Made by a program: the position numbers and the translations under genes
Shown here: piece after piece, positions 1-11,416 of the stretch
Position numbering within the stretch: position 1 is the stretch's first letter
Layout of the letters: each line of letters begins with the position of its first letter
Source: Gyrodactylus bullatarudis
Lineage: Eukaryota; Platyhelminthes; Monogenea; Gyrodactylidea; Gyrodactylidae
Length of the DNA stretch: 64,000 nucleotides
NCBI GenBank assembly: GCA_012064415.1
Contig: SSNU01000090.1
Coordinates: 1 to 64,000, forward strand
Direction: 5' to 3'
The notes under the pieces: generated by a model
Database searches by the model: none
What the model was told of the DNA's origin: nothing
Seen by the model: the letters and a program-made list of their open reading frames with translations, nothing else

Positions 1-94
1 GCGCCAAGACTGAGCCTTTCCCATATACCACTGTCAGGTGTGAGCGCTGTCGAGCACGAGCAAAGGCACCCAGCCCATCGAACTTGTAATCTTG
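1..94 (-). CDS. Partial coding exon at the window edge, strand not certain
   Basis: The first 90 bases are much richer in G+C than anything near them and are open in more than one frame. On the minus strand a good acceptor (TTTTAG, 100-95) precedes an open frame starting QDYKFDGLGAFARARQ that runs off the window. Its phase 0 start fits the phase 0 donor of the signal-peptide exon at 1038-1358, so it could be that gene's second exon. On the plus strand, positions 3-86 are also open and end in TAA at 87-89, which would be the tail of a gene coming from the left. I prefer minus because acceptor and phase agree, but both are unproven. The product is not recognised. Confidence 0.3.
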
Positions 95-1037
95 CTAAAA
101 TGAGCCTAACTAGTTTTGTAATCGAGACGATATGATCCATCAATATGCTGACATTACTTCTTTTTTCCCCCCTCTCACTACTTTATTTTTTATCCCTTCG
201 ATAATGTGTTGATTTCACATCCGTTCTCAATTTCTTCTTTGTTTCCATAATCATTCATATTCCTCATTCTTTATTTTTAAATTAGAGTCTTCTTTTTACG
301 TTTCTCTCCCTTCACTCTACTTTTCATCTTCATTTGCTTCCCTGACCTGCTTGGGTCAACATAGATTCTAGAATCATGTTCATTTAGCAGATTCGAATTT
401 ATGTTGGTCCTGCATTGATCATCACTCAATTTTGACTTTTTTTTTCCTCTTGGTACAAGATAATGATTACTATCCTTTTCTCAACCTTCTAAAAATTGTA
501 TTTCTAGAACTGCCACATAAATCAATTAATAGAGCTTCACTGGAATAAATACATATACCTTTTCGATTTTTCCCCTTGTTTTTGATTCAGTCTAGTTCAC
601 AAATTTTAATTTATTAATAAATTACATATCTTAATTAGTCTTATCCGTAATTTTATGGTGAATAAATTTCTTAAACCTCTATCATCCTTACTTTTTATAC
701 GAATTCGAGTCCAGATGCATTTCCATACTTAGTTCAATTCATCCCTGAATTCAAGTCCATTTCAAGTTATGAGATTCATAGTAAACCAAAAAAGTTATTT
801 TGAGAATAAGAAAATATTGTTATGATGAGTTTCGAGGATATTAAATCTATGTAGGTTTAATCTAGCGAATTGCTCAATTCTTATGGCTATTCAAAACAAA
901 CTCTCATATCAATATGTATTTAAAAGATATCTGCGATGAAATTAGTGTATAATATAATACACTGAATATTATACAGTTAAAAATTGATATTAATCAGTTA
1001 CAAAATTGACTTTTAACAAAAAAAAATCTCAACTCAC
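90..1037. other. Non-coding stretch with one candidate terminal exon
   Basis: This is mostly AT-rich and holds no convincing gene. One minus-strand frame, roughly 466 down to the TAA at 279-277, is open for about 60 codons and ends in a very basic stretch (KGEKRKKKTLI). It is followed directly by AATAAA (275-270). That could be the last exon of a minus-strand gene, but a linking acceptor of the right phase was not found. If the edge exon at 1-94 belongs to the signal-peptide gene, this frame is probably chance. Confidence 0.3.
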
Positions 1038-1358
1038 CGTTGAATTTTCAATATAAATTATTTCAGATGGATTGATCTTGGGCCTAAAATTTATTGATAA
1101 ATCTTTCTTGTCATCAAATCCGTAAGTAAAGGTATAAAGAGCTTCTGCATCATTCATCTCACTCAAACTTTTAAAATTTGGATCAGAAAATGGGAAAAAA
1201 ACTTCATGCATGTTCTTCATGTAATTCAAATCAATTTTCGATTCTTTAATCGCCTTTGCAAGATGAAATACATCTTTTTTTTCTGATTTTAATAACACGA
1301 TGGCTAGTTGTAAACAAAACAAAACGGTAATCATATTTGTATGAAACATTGAATTCAA
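1038..1358 (-). CDS. First exon of a probable secreted protein (partial gene)
   Basis: The exon encodes about 107 residues. It starts with a short polar segment and a hydrophobic core (ITVLFCLQLAIVLL) typical of a signal peptide, followed by a soluble segment rich in K, E, D and F. The reading ends at ACG followed by a perfect GTGAGT donor (1037-1032), so the protein continues to the left; the stop two codons later lies inside the intron. Three in-frame ATGs lie within the first nine codons, so the start is not fixed. The ATG is only about 65 bp from the poly(A) signal of the upstream gene on the same strand. The family is not recognised. The next exon may be the GC-rich block at 1-94. Confidence 0.5.
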
Positions 1359-1494
1359 TGAAAATTTTTACGTCTAATTTTTTTTATTTAATGAATTTTA
1401 AATTTCTTACAAAATATTCATTTTATTTTGTTATCAATTGATTTACAAATAAATAGAGTGCATTCAATTTTTGTATAGCAAGAATAAAAATTAT

Positions 1495-4400
1495 TTACCC
1501 CTGATTTATTTCAAGATCTTTTGGATTTTTGCTTTCACTCTTTTTTGAAGAATGTGTTGACGAAGAATTCCTTGAGCTTGACCGTGAAGAACTTTTGCTT
1601 GAAGATGATGAGCGTGATCGTTTTCTTGATCCTGAATAACTACGACTGCGTCGTCGATTTGAGGAACGATTCCGGTCCTCGTTGTATCTGTTTTTGAGAT
1701 CCCGCTTATTAAATCTATCAATATTTGTATGGTTATTTCTCCTAGAGTTTTCTGAATAGCGGTTCGCTAGAAAAATATAGATCATTGTTTTTAAGCATTT
1801 AGATTTATTTTATTATTTCGTTATTCTATTCCTTCATGTTTCTTGTTATATTTTTTTTCTTTTGTTTTTAAGGGCACTAAAAAGTCTATTATAAAGGCTG
1901 TTAAATTTTGAAAAGTCGGGGAGTTCATGGAAAATTCTAAAGCTAATTAATATAAAGTTGGGAATCTATGATTTTTACGGAAATCTCGATTTTTTCATCA
2001 AGAATTCGAATATATTAAAGATTTTTTAGAATCCTACTCATGTTGCCCAGTTTTACCAGTTGTTCGAAATTAGAGGAAAAGTATTCAAAATCAGTAGAGA
2101 GCTGCACAAAATTAATGAATAGTTATACAAAAATGAAAGAAGCATGAATGAAGGAAACTTATATAAATAATTATTTAATATTATAATATTTCAATCAATG
2201 GATTTTATCAAGTTTTTGGCCTATATTGAATTATTTTTGATATATACAAGTTTCCTATATATTTTACCGGTAATCTTGTTACTCTTGATAGTCTCAAGAC
2301 TCCCTGGCAAATCAGTTAAACTTGTTACTAGTAACAAGATTCCCGGGATTCATGAGACTATCAGATAATTTTGAAACCGAGTAACAAGATTAACTGAAAT
2401 CCAGTTAACCTTGTTACTAGTAACAAGTTTAACTGATTTGCCAGGGAGTCTTGAGACTATCAAGAGTAACAAGATTACCGGTAAAATATATAGGAAACTT
2501 GTATATATCAAAAATAATTCAATATAGGCCAAAAACTTGATAAAATCCATTGATTGAAATATTATTTATGAAGCTCAAACTAACTAAATAGATTTCTTCA
2601 TCATTGAAAAGCTGCTATTTATGATTTAATCAATGAATTTCGATTAATATATTGTAAAAATTTTAATTCTCCTAAATTCGATCAGTTGAAACACTAATAT
2701 TGAATAGTTCTGCACAAATTAAGAATAAACAATGCTTCAATACAAAAAGATATTCACTAATTTTGTACAGCTCACAACCTGTAATTAAGTCTTCTCTCTA
2801 TTTTGCAAAAGTGTGGACTAATTTTGAACAAGAATTCTTCTAATTTCGAATAATTTTTTCGTCTATACTTCTTTCGTTTATAGCTATTCAATAATTTTGT
2901 ACACTCCTATATCAAGTTTAGACAGCTTTCTACTAATTTTGAATACTTGGTCTATATTACGTAATGATTCTTCAAACACCTAACTGAACTAAAGTCGATA
3001 AAAAATTTTAAACAGTAAACCCAATCTTAAAGTTACTTTCAATTCGTCACTTTCGTGCTCTATGAGATACATACAAAGTTGGAACGATCCGATTGAGTTA
3101 TGAAATTTCCTAAAACCCAATCCAAATACAACTAATCGGTCGGAATCGGAATTAAACCAATTCTTAAAGATCATATTTCGTTAAAATACATGTTTTAGTT
3201 TAATTAAGATTTTAGATCATTTATCGGAAAGTTGTATAAAACAGGGCTAGTTTAAAGTATTATTAATATATTTGCCCCCTCCCCATATTTTTCAGTAATG
3301 AAGAAGATACTGACGGTCAATTAGTAATTTAAAAAATTCCCTTGCATTGAGTCTTCATACTCATCGATAAAATACTATTTTTCAATTTTTTAACTTACAT
3401 TTTCGATCTTTCTCTTCGAATAACGATTCAAGATTAAAATTTCAACTCATTTTACAATCATTTTTGGTTCGTTAAATATTCTTTTAATAAATTCTTTTTA
3501 TCTGATTTCTTTGAGATCCTTCAAGATACTTACTCGATTTATCACTCTGAGAAGATCCAGTTGATTTTGAACGAGATCTACTTCTTGTCGCTCTCGTGTG
3601 TGTATTAATGCCGTGATGTTTTCTGAATTGAGAAAAAAGTGGAAAATTGGAATTAAAACTTTAGTAAATTAAAGTTATGTTTTGATATGTGATAGACTGG
3701 GGAATTTCAAGTTTCTTAAAATATTTATAGTTATTGATTAATAACACTAGTGGTGAATTGGGAAATTATCTGAAAGTATATGAAATTTTTTACAGTCTAA
3801 AGACAACTACAGTCAATTCAATACATGAGGACCAGAGATAGTATTTAATGCCAAACCATCACATTGATTAGCCAATAGAACTCGAGTAGATGAAATGAAT
3901 ATTTTTTCTTCCTCTGCCCTAAAATTAAACAAAACAAGAATAGTGTTTTCACAATTGAGACCCCCCTCTAATTACCAAGCCAAACAACTACGTCATACTC
4001 TTTCTCACTGAGTCATCGTATAGCAGACCCCTTTCTCCTATTTCACGTTGTGAGAATTAACACTAGAGTCCAAATCGATGGGTTAATACTATAGACGACC
4101 CCTCTTACCGAGTTATAATGTTACCGTGAATCGTGTGAAAGCAGGGATTCTTACGAAGAAGTATCCCTCATCAGTCTGCAAATCTTGCCTTAAAAAATCA
4201 AATATCCAAATTGTTCGTCAAACAGGAATAGGATAAAAGCTTAGTCAATCCCTTTCAATCACGACGAGGACTGTTATTTTTGTCTATCAAGAATTGCTTC
4301 AAATATTGCAATCAGCACAAGAGAGAATTTTTGAAATTAAATGTTGCCAGAGTTACGGTTAATTCCCGAAAAACTCAATTCCCTCGATGATCTTGAATTC

Positions 4401-7400
4401 TCTACCCGGATTGATTCACGGTAACATTAAAACTCGTCTATAGTATGAACCCATCGATTCGGATCACTCTGGGTTCGCAGATATGCATTCTTAGTGAAAA
4501 AATTCACGGAATCTTATTGCACAACTCACAGTAGCTACAATCTATGTTATGATAAATTTAAATCTAATTTTTTATTGTCTGCTTTTAATTCTATCTACGC
4601 AAAATTTGAATTAGCCGACTGTGAGAACCTAACTAGTCTAAAATTAATAATGTCTCATATAAGATCCAAATTGGATTATTCAATATCTCTTCTTAATTCT
4701 CACCTTCATAAACCAGATGATTAATGAATTTCTTGCAGATTTACGAGTTTTCATTTTTTCATTATTTTAATTTTACATTGCCAAACTATTCAGATACCTT
4801 ACTACGAATTTTATCATCTATATGAAATTAGGTCCAGAGTCTTTATACGTTATTTATAAATCTATATTCAATATTTTAATAAATATTTTGTCTAACAAAA
4901 AAATAAGTGTTAATTCTCACAACGTGAAATAGGAGAAAGGGGTCTGCTATACGATGACTCAGTGAGAAAGAGTATGACGTAGTTGTTTGGCTTGGTAATT
5001 AGAGGGGGGTCTCAATTGTGAAAACACTATTCTTGTTTTGTTTAATTTTAGGGCAGAGGAAGAAAAAATATTCATTTCATCTACTCGAGTTCTATTGGCT
5101 AATCAATGTGATGGTTTGGCATTAAATACTATCTCTGGTCCTCATGTATTGAATTGACTGTATTTCTTTTAAAAAATATACCACTTTCAGATGGGGCAAA
5201 ATTTATTATTGAAATGTTTAATCTTTTATTAAATGCATCAAAAGTTTAAGAGCTGTTTTTAGAAAATTAGGTTTTCCATTATCCCAGCTCAGCCAATCAG
5301 CTCAAATCATTTCAAATCTAAACTTGATTGATATGAAGTTAGGAGTCTATGGTTTTTAAAAATTACACGATTTTTCCATCAAGAATTTGAATTCGTAAAA
5401 GATATTTTGGAATACTTATCTTATTGTCTATCGTCACCGGTTGAAGTAAAAAATTCTGAGAAAAAATTATTCCTAAGAGAAATATGATCATTTTCCAAAT
5501 TTCGATTTGGCGTAAAAAAGAGTACCTAATAGATTTTAAAATTGTTACTCTTTAACAGGATTAATTGGCCTCTTTGACAGTCTTAATTAAATATAACGGA
5601 ATGGGTTTTTTTAACTTTTTACTTGGTAGTCTTACTGCCAACCAAATAATCTTGTTACCTGGCTCTATACTCATTGAATCAACTTGTACGACAAGAGGAA
5701 GATTTTTGACAAGGGTTTCTTAAATGCGATTGTTAAACAAAAGGTGTCTTCAATTGTTTTAAATGTAAAAAGAAGAATTTAAGTGTAATGTAGATTAAAA
5801 CCTAAATGATTTTAGGTTATAGTATGAATGTTGAATTTTTTAGAATTATCATGAATTTGAGTATATGCGCCAGACCTAAGACTGCTGTTATTCAAACAAT
5901 GTATTCTGCCCCATCTCGACTACGGAGCTTCGTTGTTATGTAACCGACCAGCGGGGAAAATTTTAAAAATTGAAACTCTCCAGTATCAGTTCCTCCGATC
6001 TTGTTTTGGACCATATTCGTACAAAGAGCTACTTAACAGATGGAATCTCCACCCTATTTGGATGAGAAGGATTGTCTCTTCTGTAGCACTTTACCACAAG
6101 ATTCTCCCTCCTCCTGACCGCTGTTATCATCTACGCTCTTCAAGAGCTTTTACAATACCATTGACTACTCTCAGACACAGATTCCAATTAAATTGTAACG
6201 TTTTTAAAAACCAGAAAATCTCACTGATTGTAAATATTATTGCAAATTTTGTACCAGATACACATAACTATTTTGCTAGTTTTTTCAAATAAAAAATCTT
6301 ATTTATTATAAAACTTGGCAGAAAATATATAAGTTATGAAAAATAATTTTTAGATAAACATATAAACTTGCAAGTATCAAGATTAAAAAGCTATTTGGTT
6401 GGCAATCTCAAGTCTATTAAAGTTACCGGTTAATCTTGTTACTGTAAAACAAGTTTAAAAAACCATTCCGTTGAGACTATGAAAACTCATTGAAGAGTAA
6501 CTAGATTAACAGTAACATACATATCAATACTAATTAGAAATTATTGAATGCATAATACATCAGTTAAACAACTTTAAGAAATTGAATAGTGCATTTTAGT
6601 AGTCAATTTATTCTGATTTTGAATAGAGTATCAACTAAAATTAAAACGTAATAACCCAATTGCAAATTTAAAAATGCGCATGTATATTTTGACATCATTT
6701 GTTTAAAATCAATTATTCAAGTTTATATATTTTTTTCAGAATTTATTCATCATTCTGAACCACTTTTTGTTACTGATTCTTCATCAAAAAGGAACCCATT
6801 TTACTAGTAAATCTAAAAACTATGCTTAATGCTACAGTTATGCATAATTAAACACTTTTCGCCTGCTACCTGACTATTTTGTCTTCTGCGAGCGAACAAT
6901 AGTCAGTCTATGCCCTGAAAAACTATTTTGTTCAAAATAATTTGCTTAATAAAATATTCTACATTCATAGTGGAACAGAATTCTATAGTTATTGCTAGAA
7001 CTGCTCTCTCAACTCAACACCAGAGCGAAGCCAGTTATGTGTCAGCAATCCTCCACTTTTAATCAAAAATGCAGCAAGGTACAATACTTCAGCAACTCTT
7101 TATCTAAAGCTCATTTCTCACACATAAAATGCTTAAAAATTGTTTTTCAATTGTCTTATATCCTGTGCCAAAGAAGTATTATCTAAAGAAATTACCCTTC
7201 ATTCCAACTACAGTAGTTTTATTGGCAAAAAGAAGGAAACCAGGATAGTTTTAAGTGCACCTCATTTGGTTCAAGTTTGTAAACTAATCCCAAAATTCGA
7301 GTTAAGAAGGAACTGGCAAGTTTTAACTCTGAAGATCGTTTGACTTCAATTGAAATCTTTTCTTGACAGACTTAAAAAGAATGACATTTTAAATACATCA

Positions 7401-10400
7401 TCTGAAATTCGGACCCATCAATAACTGCAGAAGATTACTTTTAATGGAATAAATCTTTCTGAAGATCTATTTATTTCAGTATAACCATCATTATAATCTT
7501 TATTTTTTAAGAAATTACTACTAAATATTTAGGATTTCAAAATTTGCTAATACTCACCTAAAATTGAATCTTCTTCGTTCGAAAAAGTTGTTAAATCTTC
7601 TATCATTTCGATAAAAATTATTTTGGTTCATAAATCTATTATCAAAGAAAAACGGTCTTCTTTGTCCATAATGACGGAAATTATTGTAAAACGGCCTTCT
7701 ACCTCTTCTAAAGTCATTAAAGTAAGGATTCATTCGCCGATGTTCATATCTTGTATTCCTTCCATGAGCTATGAAAAAAGTAGATGTTACTGTAATTCGA
7801 AAGGATTTTTAAAAATTTGAATCAGGTTTAATAAATTTTTATTGTCCTAGTTTTTCAAGTGATTAGAAGAATCCAATTTTGTTTTCTTCATACTGTAGAA
7901 TGTAGAGACTGAGATACAGTTTTCGCCGAAACCACTTACAGTCTTTATTTTTTAAATATAATTCTTGTTCCCAATGAATAAAATTTGTTGAGTACAGTAT
8001 CTTATTTTCAGTGTCTCGTTAATCTTGAAATTTTTATTGAGGTCCAATGTGTAGTAAAGGTAGAAATTAAATTTATCTTCATCAAGATACACATATAGGC
8101 TATCATTTATTTTTCGAAAAAGGTATAATTAATCTTATCAATAATGTTTCTTACATCATAGTAAACATGAAGATAAATGAATGTGGATACAATATTGTTA
8201 CATGTTAAATATGTTTATTTTGTTTTTATGATTTCTTTCAGTTCAATTTCAACTTTTAAATCTGAATAAAATTATCCCCTCGGTCTAATAGAGACTCCTT
8301 CCAACGCTCATTATTAATATCCAGAAAAATAGCCAAAGTAAACTCTTTTTTTATCAAACCTTCAATGTACAAAAATGAAAAAATTCATTCAAGTTCATAA
8401 AAACTTTCTCTTTTAAATGAATGCAAGATTTTACTGAAAGAATTACCTCTTGAAATTCAAAAGAAAACTCACATCGATCTCTATCCGAAGAGGATGATCT
8501 AGACCTTGACTTTGATCTGGATTTTGACCGAGATTTTGATTTTGATTTTGACCTAGACTTTGATCGTGATTTCGATCTAGTCTCCTTGTGTTTACGCTCA
8601 ATATCAGCAACACTCTGTTTGACTATTGAGAGTAGTCTATCCTCAGAAGATAATTCTTTTTTCTTTTTACTTGAGGTCTCACGACATTTGAAAGATTCAT
8701 CACTGCTCGACTAAATAATTTATATCAAAAGGTTATCTTTTGGTATTTGATTTGATCATAACAAACTTGATCTTCGTTTTTCGATGTCTCAACTTTTGAT
8801 TCCTTGGAAACTGTCAAAAAAATAATAATTCTTTTAATTCCATTTCATTGATGATTATAATGAACATTCAATTGTAATTCCTAATTCATAAAACCCCTTT
8901 ATTGTAAGTAAGATTCATTTTAATTCTCACTCTTGTTAACCTCTCTCAATAGGTTTTCACTATAGCTGAAATTTTTAATTTACGATCAAAAATTCATTGC
9001 AAGTTTAAATCACTAACTCAGCATCGTCCTCTTCAGTTTCGGATTCTAGATCTCTGGAAGATTGTTTTATTATTTTTAATTATATATTTCTCAAATTTGA
9101 TAATCTCACCTTAGCAAACTCTTTTCTTTGTCTTCACTATCACTGCTAAAACTTAAATTGATAAATCAGATTTGTTTTTTCTCTTTTAAACATTTACATA
9201 CCTATAAAGTTTGACGGGTCTTTACAATAAGAAGGATATTCTAACTCTTACTTTTCCTTTTTCATATTCCTAGTAAAAATGTTAATCCAGGCGTTAAATG
9301 AATAATTTACTTCTCAAAGTGTATTTCCAACTTGTTTTCTTCTTTTTTTTCCCTTTTAAAAATAAAAAAATACCGCATTAAATAAAATGTAACTGTGATG
9401 CTTCTAAGCTTTTAAAAGTGTCTTTATTTCACTAGACCCCCAACAGTGTAGGGCCTACACTAAAGTTTATTCTTCAATGAAGAATCTTCATACAAGAGAG
9501 TCTCTTCATGAGACTAGTTATGTTTATCGAAAATTTCAAGACTCACAATTTTGACTCAGGTATTTTAATTTTTCTTGATGCACGCTCTCTTGTTATCAAG
9601 AGGGGAGAATATTCCTCATTTTTCTTAGGTTCTGGTTCCGTGGGTAAACTTATTTCTGAAACGTTCGTTTCTATTTTAGTTGATGGGGTTTTCTTGGGGG
9701 ACAAAGTAGGTTTTTTCAGCTTTTCAGTTGCTTGTTCAATTTTCTTGCGTTCTTTCGTAATCTCTTGAATTATATTGGGTGAGTCAAGGGTTTTTCTAAA
9801 TTTTTTTTTCACTGGTGAAGAGACATGATTCTAAAAGTAAGATAATTTTTTAAATCATAAACAAATATATTTTTGGATGTAAAACTAACTGCTTGAAGTT
9901 CCTCTTCATCACTAAGATAACTGACACCAGTTAATTTCTGAAGAATATCTCGACTATTTTTGGAATTTGGATTTATCTTTATTGCCCTCTTTACCAAGTG
10001 GAGCGCTCTTTCTGGATTGTTTTCAATCAAACTGGAAAAAAACAACGTCATACCATAATAACTGTAATAATAATTTTTTCAAAGAAATGAATAAAAACAT
10101 GATATTCATTTACTTTTGACTTTGAGAGTTTAGAATTTTACACAAGTAGAAACGGGTGTTTGCATGATCTGGATTATACTTAAAGCTGGTCTCAAGATTT
10201 GAAATAGCCTTTTCATTATCTCCTTCCACTGCATTAAGGGCGCTCATTGCAACATATGCGTCTGGATTTGTCTTCTCCACACCCAAAGCCAATTCAAGGC
10301 ATTCTCTTGCCTCCTGGTATTTGTTTTCCTTGAAAAATTTCATTCCCTCAGATACTTTAATCATGGATACTTTGCGAAGTTGAGTTCTTCGCAGCTCAAC

Positions 10401-11416
10401 TCCTAATTCATTCTTGGATAATTTAATTCTGAAAAAAAATGTTTGAAAAATTTCGCTAATTTCCCATAAAAATTAGTTCTAGTATTTTCTAATCATTTTA
10501 TAATGCTATCCTACCATTACCCTTTTAGTACCCGTTGAATACAATGTTTCCATACAAGTTAAATCGACAAATTTAACCATGATAATAATTAAGATTAGCC
10601 TTAGAGAATTCGAATTTGTATTTAGAGCATATATTTTTAAATTGAAAGTATCGGAACTCACGCCTTAACAGATTTCATCAAAGTAAGCTTCGAGCATTTT
10701 GGAATATCAAATCTCTTTGCTACAACAAAAACTGAACTGGGATTTTTTAATTGACTGGAAATTTGTAGACAATCTTCATAGTTCTTATAAATACCACTGA
10801 CCATGTTTTGAAAATACAAGGGTAGATTTTCATCATTGATTATGCCAAAATTTATGCTTGTTGGGAAATATTTGTTTTTAGGGTTCATGCTTAGAGCAAT
10901 TTTTCCATTTTGGTTTGTCTCAGACACATATACTCTCACTTTATCGCCAATTTTGAAGTCACCTTTTGAATTTTTAGGATAATTTTTGGTCAAACATTGA
11001 GAAACAATTTTAAGATCATTTATTTCTCTTCTGGGTCCATATTCAGTGCAAAGTAGCTCTAGATTAAGACCCCCTTCATACAAAGAAGCAACTTTTGTTA
11101 TGAGTGTATCATATTGACGCAGTACTTTAAAAAATCTCTCTCGGCGTTCTTGAGGAGAGGTCTTCATGTAGCTTTCTAACGGCGGAGATTGAGCCATATA
11201 TTCGGAAGCATCTTTATCAGACAAAAATTTGTTCTTTTGAGCTGCTGCCAACGAGTATAAATTAAATCTTGATCTAGATCCATCAATTTTACTGATTTCT
11301 TCTCCTTCAGCCATTTGGTAACTTCGGAAATCATCAAGATTATGTGACATTTGTTTGATAAAGTTTTCTAGCTCTTGAACTGAATTTTTATCTATTTTAT
11401 TTTCAGCAACGAACAT
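1495..11416 (-). CDS. TTC14: TTC14-type S1/TPR protein with a long RS-rich tail (14 exons, 838 aa)
   Basis: Exons: 11416-10662, 10428-10114, 10031-9890, 9830-9547, 9352-9311, 9269-9252, 9145-9110, 9053-9018, 8965-8931, 8810-8767, 8710-8473, 7768-7558, 3622-3534, 1766-1495. All junctions are GT-AG and every phase joins into one frame ending in TAA; AATAAA follows 68 nt later (1427-1422). Residues about 150-180 (KIGDKVRVYVSE, GKIALSMN) look like the end of an S1 RNA-binding fold. Residues about 255-400 are TPR repeats (FKENKYQEARECLELAL, NPDAYVAMSALNAVEGD). After residue about 490 come acidic and lysine-rich micro-exons, an RS block (RSKSRSKSRSKSKSKS), an R/F/N-rich block (RRPFYNNFRHYG) and a second RS block. 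TTC14 proteins in general combine S1, TPR and a charged tail; their function is poorly known. The 3.9-kb intron 3623-7557 is filled with foldback elements. Alternative splicing of the 18-nt exon is possible. Assignment to TTC14 rests on domain order. Confidence 0.82.
1939..2160 (+). repeat. Arm of MITE family M1
   Basis: This stretch carries the shared family sequence (AAAGCTAATT, then GGGAATCTATGATTTTTAC, then TTTTTTCATCAAGAATTCG). Other copies lie near 5318, 35185, 37022, 39833, 43609, 46917, 52028 and 54585. Only one arm is clear here. It lies in the last intron of the TTC14-type gene, next to a large palindrome. Confidence 0.6.
2185..2563. repeat. 379-bp near-perfect palindrome (foldback element)
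   Basis: Arms 2185-2338 and 2410-2563 are 154 bp each and match as exact reverse complements wherever I compared them, with no gap. They surround a 71-bp spacer. Each arm ends in the small palindrome CTTGTTACTAGTAACAAG, and the spacer contains further GTAACAAGATTAAC motifs. No coding potential beyond trivial frames. It sits in an intron of the TTC14-type gene. The motif set recurs at 5543-6515. Confidence 0.85.
2564..3533. other. Intron sequence without a recognised feature
   Basis: AT-rich intron DNA between the palindrome and the exon at 3534-3622. It has repeated short runs such as ATTTTGAATA and no exon-like frame on either strand. Confidence 0.5.
3809..5161. mobile_element. Foldback / long-TIR element with a nested second foldback and LINE debris
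   Basis: The outer inverted repeat is 3809-4064 against 4906-5161, 256 bp each, gap-free and identical where compared. The tips begin ACAGTCAATTCAATAC. Inside it a second inverted repeat pairs about 4070-4134 with 4405-4464 (AATCGATGGGTT against AACCCATCGATT; GGTAACATTA). A LINE 3' end lies at 4466-4905, with its terminal AACAAAAAAA directly touching the right arm. No transposase is present and no convincing target-site duplication was seen. The near identity of the arms points to a recent insertion or ongoing gene conversion. It lies in the 3.9-kb intron of the TTC14-type gene. Confidence 0.8.
4466..4905 (+). mobile_element. 5'-truncated LINE 3' end, copy A
   Basis: The frame at 4494-4724 encodes the last residues of a non-LTR retrotransposon ORF2 (SSYNLCYDKFKSNF, SHLHKPDD, stop). 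The same sequence, the same stop and the same 3' tail (TTGTCTAACAAAAAAA) occur in inverted orientation at 62352-62958. The copy is cut on its 5' side close to the inner foldback arm. Confidence 0.7.
5318..5450 (+). repeat. Diverged arm of MITE family M1
   Basis: It shares TTGATATGAAGTTAGGAGTC and TTTTTCCATCAAGAATTTGAA with the other family members, with several substitutions. No second arm was identified. Confidence 0.5.
5543..6515. mobile_element. Foldback-type element with diverged inverted ends around a LINE remnant
   Basis: The left side (GGAATGGGTTTTTTTAAC, then GCCAACCAAATA) is matched in reverse complement on the right (TATTTGGTTGGC, then AAAAAACCATTCC). The right side also carries the GGTTAATCTTGTTAC motif found in the palindrome at 2185-2563. 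The arms are clearly older than those at 3809-5161. A LINE fragment occupies the middle. Confidence 0.5.
5895..6295 (+). pseudogene. C-terminal fragment of a LINE reverse transcriptase ORF
   Basis: The open frame has the organisation seen just after the reverse transcriptase domain of non-LTR elements: KQCILPHLDYG, then KIETLQYQFLRSCFG, then WMRRIVSSVALYHKIL and LRSSRAF. It ends at a stop at 6290-6292. The catalytic part is missing. It differs enough from the 4466 and 62352 copies to be another element of the same general class. Confidence 0.65.
6862..6942 (+). repeat. Dispersed repeat family R3, copy 1
   Basis: The stretch with GAACAATAGTCAGTCTATGC, CCTGAAAAACTA and TTGTTCAAAATAA is repeated at about 23844-23940 and 38252-38356. 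No coding function or terminal repeat was identified. Confidence 0.5.
6943..7557. other. Intron sequence with overlapping short frames, no gene recognised
   Basis: Two overlapping plus-strand frames of 64-67 codons exist here, but they lack splice signals or family resemblance. The region may be decayed mobile DNA. It belongs to the long intron 3623-7557. Confidence 0.4.
7769..8472. other. Intron of the TTC14-type gene, nothing recognised
   Basis: AT-rich sequence between a GTGAGT donor (8472-8467) and a TAG acceptor at about 7769. No repeat-family member or second gene was found. Confidence 0.5.

Noticed and set aside
6992..7343. Two overlapping plus-strand frames of 64-67 codons
   Set aside because: No recognisable domain, no start or splice context; probably decayed repeat DNA in an intron.
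9195..9238. Possible extra TTC14 exon between TTAG and GTATGT
   Set aside because: It introduces a stop or breaks the phase; skipping it gives a perfect phase join between 9252 and 9145.
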